Below the pieces are notes generated by a model, which did not search any database, was not told where the DNA came from, and saw only the letters and a program-made list of their open reading frames with translations. From Atlantibacter sp032062175 (GTDB lineage: Bacteria; Pseudomonadota; Gammaproteobacteria; Enterobacterales; Enterobacteriaceae), in assembly GCF_032062175.1 (NCBI RefSeq), contig NZ_DAMBQK010000011.1, positions 1-64,000 of the forward strand: a stretch of 64,000 nucleotides of DNA, given 5' to 3'. Both the position numbers and the translations under genes were made by a program. Shown one piece after another: positions 60,683 through 64,000 of the stretch (position 1 is the first letter of the stretch; every line of letters begins with the position of its first letter).

Positions 60683-61825
60683 TTAAGCTAATCTTGATAA
60701 AACATTTTTAACTCTTTTCAATACTACCCAATTTTCTCGTTTCAAAAACACCCAAAAGAATCTAATTATGATTAAAAGAATAATAAAATTACGCGATCGC
60801 TTAATATTAATATTTTTACTAGCGCAGAAAGATTTAGTTACTAGTAAATTATACAGGAACTCCTTCTGCGCGCATTGCGAATAAACAACATGATTATTTA
60901 GCCAATTTTTATTAGCGGATAAAGGGCGGTTAAAAGCGAAATGATCATAGTGAGTTAAAAGACCTGAATCCGAAAAGTAATCCTGGCCACGAAATGAATC
61001 TGTAAAACCATCGATTAAATAGACATTGATGCCATTTACCAGGCAATTTATAGCTGCAGATGAAGAAATAGTGATACACTCATCAACTTCAAGCAATAAA
61101 TCTTCAATGCTTACTTCAGTAAATGACAAATTATTAAAGTCGAAGAGCATTAAATATTCCTGGATATCAAAAATCATCTCTCCAGGCGAGATTAAATGGT
61201 TGCGGCTTTTAAAGGTGAATTTCTTACATGGGTTATCTTTGATAATTGACGCAAGAAAATTTGCATAAGCGACTCTACTATTTTTGGTGTAGGGTTCCTG
61301 AAGTTGATCGATAATAATACAATGGTTACTTTTTGTTTTGCGATTGGAAAGAGTTTTTACCCATGGCGATCCAAAATGAACGCCATTAAAGGGTACTCCA
61401 ACAATTCTACAAATAGACTTATAGATTTTATAATCTTTACGACAATTCAGTAAAACATAATGGCTTCTTACTTTAGAAATAAATGATTCCAGTTGTGATG
61501 ACAATAAAATCCCAGGAAAGCATGAAATAATCATTGCGTCTTTCGAAGCAACTGCCTTCGTTATTGTATTAAGATCCCGACCGCCTGTAGCACAAAATAT
61601 ATAGTCAACTTGAACATATTCAAGAAAAGAAGAGACATTATTTGGATAAAACACAGGACTTTTATTGCCTATTGTTTTATTTATAAAATGATAAGATTGA
61701 TCATCCAACCCGCAAAAAAAAATGTCCACGGCACGGTCAGACATATATTCGAAAATGTTTTTCAATGCCAGAAAATGAGAATCGTAACGGAAAACAAAAC
61801 ACACAACAGGACGATGATTCATCAT
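60683..61825 (-). CDS. neuE: NeuE-like capsule biosynthesis protein
   Basis: The 380-residue protein occupies the position of neuE in the K1 order neuA-neuC-neuE-neuS. A hydrophobic segment near the C-terminus (FIILLIIIRFFWVFL, about 350-365) flanked by basic residues could anchor it to the membrane, as proposed for K1 NeuE. The central part (for example ITISSSAAINCLVNGINVYLIDGF) looks like a glycosyltransferase-B type nucleotide-sugar domain. In K1 the gene is needed with neuS for polymer initiation, but its exact reaction is unsettled. It starts one base inside the neuC stop (TAATG). The assignment rests more on position and topology than on sequence I can recall. Confidence 0.68.
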   Translation of the reverse strand: MMNHRPVVCFVFRYDSHFLALKNIFEYMSDRAVDIFFCGLDDQSYHFINKTIGNKSPVFYPNNVSSFLEYVQVDYIFCATGGRDLNTITKAVASKDAMIISCFPGILLSSQLESFISKVRSHYVLLNCRKDYKIYKSICRIVGVPFNGVHFGSPWVKTLSNRKTKSNHCIIIDQLQEPYTKNSRVAYANFLASIIKDNPCKKFTFKSRNHLISPGEMIFDIQEYLMLFDFNNLSFTEVSIEDLLLEVDECITISSSAAINCLVNGINVYLIDGFTDSFRGQDYFSDSGLLTHYDHFAFNRPLSANKNWLNNHVVYSQCAQKEFLYNLLVTKSFCASKNINIKRSRNFIILLIIIRFFWVFLKRENWVVLKRVKNVLSRLA

Positions 61826-63000
61826 TAATGCTTAAAGGTTGTGAATGACGGTAAATCGTAAAAATCTTTATAATCGTGTTGAGGTGCCTGCAAAAATCGT
61901 TTAATAATTGAAATACAATTATCTAATGAATTTTCTTTTACATAAGGATTGTTGAAGTGCTTAAGCTCATCCAGGAAGGCAGGATTATAGGTCAGCTTGA
62001 TTGCCTTGATAATAGCTTGAGAATGAATCGGAACATCAATAACGCTCTTCCCTCTAACTCTCCCTTTTTGTCTGTCCCCAATATTTATTGTTGGGACTTT
62101 TAGAGAGGGTATTTCAATTAAGCCAGATGATGAATTCCCAATCAAACCACATGAGTATTTATTTAGCGCCAAGTATTCTTCGGTACGTAAAGAGACTAGA
62201 TTTCTAAACTTATTTTTGCAACAGAAGGTGTTAATTTTTTCACGAATAATATTTGAGCCAGTATCTGAATTACTTCCGATAAACACAAAATCATACGTAT
62301 CTTTAAAGGTTTCTATCGCAGTTAATAGTTCATCAACCTGTTCTTCAATAGAATGTGATGTTAACGTTTCAGGATGAAATAAGACAACATAATAGGGCTT
62401 AGTAAAGGTTCCATGCATTGCTTCCATTTCATGAAGCTGGGGTAATCGCAACGAGGACGCGTTCTCAGCTCCTAAGGAGCCGATATTGAAAACAAAATCT
62501 GGGTTTTCACCCAGTTGGATTACGCGATTTCGATATTCTTCAGTTGAAGTAAGATGAAGCTTACTCATCTTGGTAATAGCATGCCTGATAAATTCATCAT
62601 AATTTGCTAACGTTTTTTCCCCACCATGAATATGGATGAGCGGTATATTATGCATTGCGGCCGCAATAGCAACGCTGAAAATCTCATATCTATCGCCCAA
62701 AACCATTACAGCATCATAATTATTTTTCTCAAAATAGTCACCGAACGATTCCAAACAAATTGCCATTGACTTTAATACATGAGCATTAGATGCGGAATCA
62801 ATTTTGATATCGATAGATGCGTCGATAATTAGACCATCTTCTTCAATGATATGGATCGTGTTTCCATAAATATGGTCGCAATGCATTCCAGTAGCCACAA
62901 TACGCAGATCCACAGTGGAATCATTATTCAATTTTAATAATAATCTTTTGACTATTCCATATTCTGCTCGAGAACCCGTGACATACAATATTCTTTTCAT
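61825..63000 (-). CDS. neuC: UDP-N-acetylglucosamine 2-epimerase (hydrolysing)
   Basis: NeuC converts UDP-GlcNAc to ManNAc and UDP, the first step of sialic acid synthesis. It is 391 residues, the same as E. coli K1 NeuC. Conserved parts are YVTGSRAEYGIVKRLL, VMVLGDRYEIFSVAIAA, HIHGGEKT and CGLIGNSSSGLIEIPSL. It overlaps the neuA stop by four bases (ATGA) and the neuE start by one base, so the unit is tightly coupled. AT-rich. Confidence 0.95.
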   Translation of the reverse strand: MKRILYVTGSRAEYGIVKRLLLKLNNDSTVDLRIVATGMHCDHIYGNTIHIIEEDGLIIDASIDIKIDSASNAHVLKSMAICLESFGDYFEKNNYDAVMVLGDRYEIFSVAIAAAMHNIPLIHIHGGEKTLANYDEFIRHAITKMSKLHLTSTEEYRNRVIQLGENPDFVFNIGSLGAENASSLRLPQLHEMEAMHGTFTKPYYVVLFHPETLTSHSIEEQVDELLTAIETFKDTYDFVFIGSNSDTGSNIIREKINTFCCKNKFRNLVSLRTEEYLALNKYSCGLIGNSSSGLIEIPSLKVPTINIGDRQKGRVRGKSVIDVPIHSQAIIKAIKLTYNPAFLDELKHFNNPYVKENSLDNCISIIKRFLQAPQHDYKDFYDLPSFTTFKH

Positions 63001-64000
63001 AATATAATTCCTTTGAGATGTTTTTCCAGCGCATCATAGCCTGCGTCGTTGAAATGCAATCCATCATAAGTAAATGATTGATGTAAATTGCCATATTCAT
63101 CTTTAAGAACGCTATCTAAACAAACAAAACTAGCAAAATCCATTTTTCCTTTAAGGTAATCATTTAATTCATCAATAATACGGTTACTACGATCGAGCCG
63201 ACCAAACACTGGCGGCACAGATAAAAAATAAATTTCAGCTTGCGGGTTTTTGCTTTTAATATACTCACAAAGCGTTTTATTAAGTGATAAAGTATCCGCT
63301 TTTTGCCAATTATCTAATACAATGTCGTTTGTACCAGAAAAAATAAAAACAATATCGCCAAAAGTAGATATCAATTCCTTATTAATTATCAACTGATTAT
63401 ATTGATAAGAATTAATTCCAGCAATCCCAAGATTATTAATAGACTTAGTGTTAAGGTTTTCAATATCCCAATAATCGAATAAAGAATGTCCAATGAAAGT
63501 TATATTCTTTTTGTCTTTCATTTGCCTTTCTTTTTCATTAATCCTTTTGCAGATGGCTTCGTTTAGTACTTTCGTTTTATTTATTTTCTGCTGAATAACA
63601 ATCGCCAACTCAAAATCCATTTTATCATCAATATCAACTGAGCACTCTTTGTTCATTATGTAGGCAAGCGAATCTTTACCAAAAAAATGTTTTTTCTTAA
63701 GATAATGTTGTTTACTTGCAATGAATAAAGCGCCATTAGGATGATACTCAATACTATGATTTCTATTGTAATTGCTATAGTCTAAATCAAAGTATCCAAG
63801 AGTAAGTGAGCTATCTAATGGTTTAATAATTGATGAGGGTTTGTCGCTCTGCGTCACGGAGACTACACACTCGTATTCTTGTGCGTAATATTGGCTCACT
63901 GCTTCAAAAATATGCTGAGCATTTCTGAAAGGCGATGTTGGCTGTAACAGAGCAAAATCGCTATATTCTGCATAGCTGTTTAATGCATGGCTTATGACAT
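62997..64000 (-). CDS. neuA: CMP-sialic acid synthetase with C-terminal SGNH esterase domain, 5' end outside window
   Basis: The frame is open to the window end, so the first part of the gene, with the nucleotide-binding start, is missing. About 333 residues are visible. Reading from the edge: FALLQPTSPFRNAQHIFEA, then CVVSVTQSDKPS and EYHPNGALFIASKQHY belong to the synthetase domain, which makes CMP-Neu5Ac. The C-terminal part has SGNH-hydrolase blocks: GHSLFDYW (Ser), GIAG, GTNDIV and DGLHFNDAGY (Asp and His). In K1 this domain is an O-acetylesterase acting on acetylated sialic acid. A GTG at 63899 is only an internal codon, not the start. Confidence 0.94.
   Translation of the reverse strand, partial: VISHALNSYAEYSDFALLQPTSPFRNAQHIFEAVSQYYAQEYECVVSVTQSDKPSSIIKPLDSSLTLGYFDLDYSNYNRNHSIEYHPNGALFIASKQHYLKKKHFFGKDSLAYIMNKECSVDIDDKMDFELAIVIQQKINKTKVLNEAICKRINEKERQMKDKKNITFIGHSLFDYWDIENLNTKSINNLGIAGINSYQYNQLIINKELISTFGDIVFIFSGTNDIVLDNWQKADTLSLNKTLCEYIKSKNPQAEIYFLSVPPVFGRLDRSNRIIDELNDYLKGKMDFASFVCLDSVLKDEYGNLHQSFTYDGLHFNDAGYDALEKHLKGIIL

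Noticed and set aside
63899..63899. GTG as start of neuA
   Set aside because: The frame continues upstream to the window end with clear CMP-sialate synthetase sequence (LLQPTSPFR), so the gene is truncated by the window rather than starting here.

Overview
The window is chromosome of an enterobacterium (Enterobacteriaceae close to Enterobacter, Citrobacter, Salmonella, Cronobacter or Kosakonia; I do not assign a genus). From about 4.9 to 51.9 kb it carries, in E. coli-like order, the genes that flank the E. coli 0/100 minute point: ispH-fkpB-lspA-ileS-ribF, rpsT, nhaR-nhaA, dnaJ-dnaK, satP, mog, talB, yaaJ, yaaA, thrC-thrB-thrA-thrL, yjtD, yjjY, arcA, creD-creC-creB-creA, rob, gpmB, yjjX, trpR, slt, ettA. 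Many of the encoded proteins look nearly identical to their E. coli counterparts. There are no tRNA or rRNA genes, CRISPR arrays or intact insertion sequences.

Four accessory blocks sit on this backbone. (1) Positions 73-4850 hold a sugar cluster with no counterpart at this point in E. coli: two overlapping cupin genes of the glucose-6-phosphate isomerase type on the minus strand. Divergent from them are an SMP-30-type lactonase, a GalP-like sugar/proton symporter and a short-chain dehydrogenase. The shared control region has two clear operator palindromes, one LacI-like and one FadR/GntR-like. (2) Positions 11494-17024 hold a complete sgcXBCQAER operon (PTS EIIB, EIIC and EIIA, an M42 peptidase, a BtpA-like protein, an epimerase and a DeoR-type regulator) between rpsT and nhaR, behind a predicted class II CRP promoter. 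(3) Positions 23526-28262 hold a sulfate-ester module: a Tsx/OmpK-like porin, a Cys-type arylsulfatase, its radical-SAM maturase, and a zinc-ribbon protein that looks derived from a transposase. Two CRP palindromes lie upstream. An MFS transporter gene (28507-29811) follows as a separate unit.

(4) From 51.9 kb to the window end lies a group 2 (ABC-transporter type) capsule locus inserted after ettA. Region 1 (kpsF, kpsE, kpsD, kpsC, kpsS; plus strand; no kpsU) is followed, after a shared terminator, by convergent AT-rich region 2 genes. Read in their own direction these are neuA (cut by the window end), neuC, a neuE-like gene and a neuS-like polysialyltransferase gene. This is the arrangement of the E. 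coli K1 polysialic acid cluster. It predicts that the organism makes a sialic acid polymer capsule: NeuC makes ManNAc, NeuA activates sialic acid, NeuS polymerises it, KpsS and KpsC build the poly-Kdo linker on a phospholipid, and KpsE and KpsD help export it. neuB, neuD and kpsMT would be expected just beyond the right edge.

Regulatory sequences that can be read directly include the thr attenuator with leader peptide, the trpR operator, sigma-32 promoters of dnaK, a cre-tag in front of creD, an FNR box upstream of arcA, and rho-independent terminators between convergent or adjacent units.
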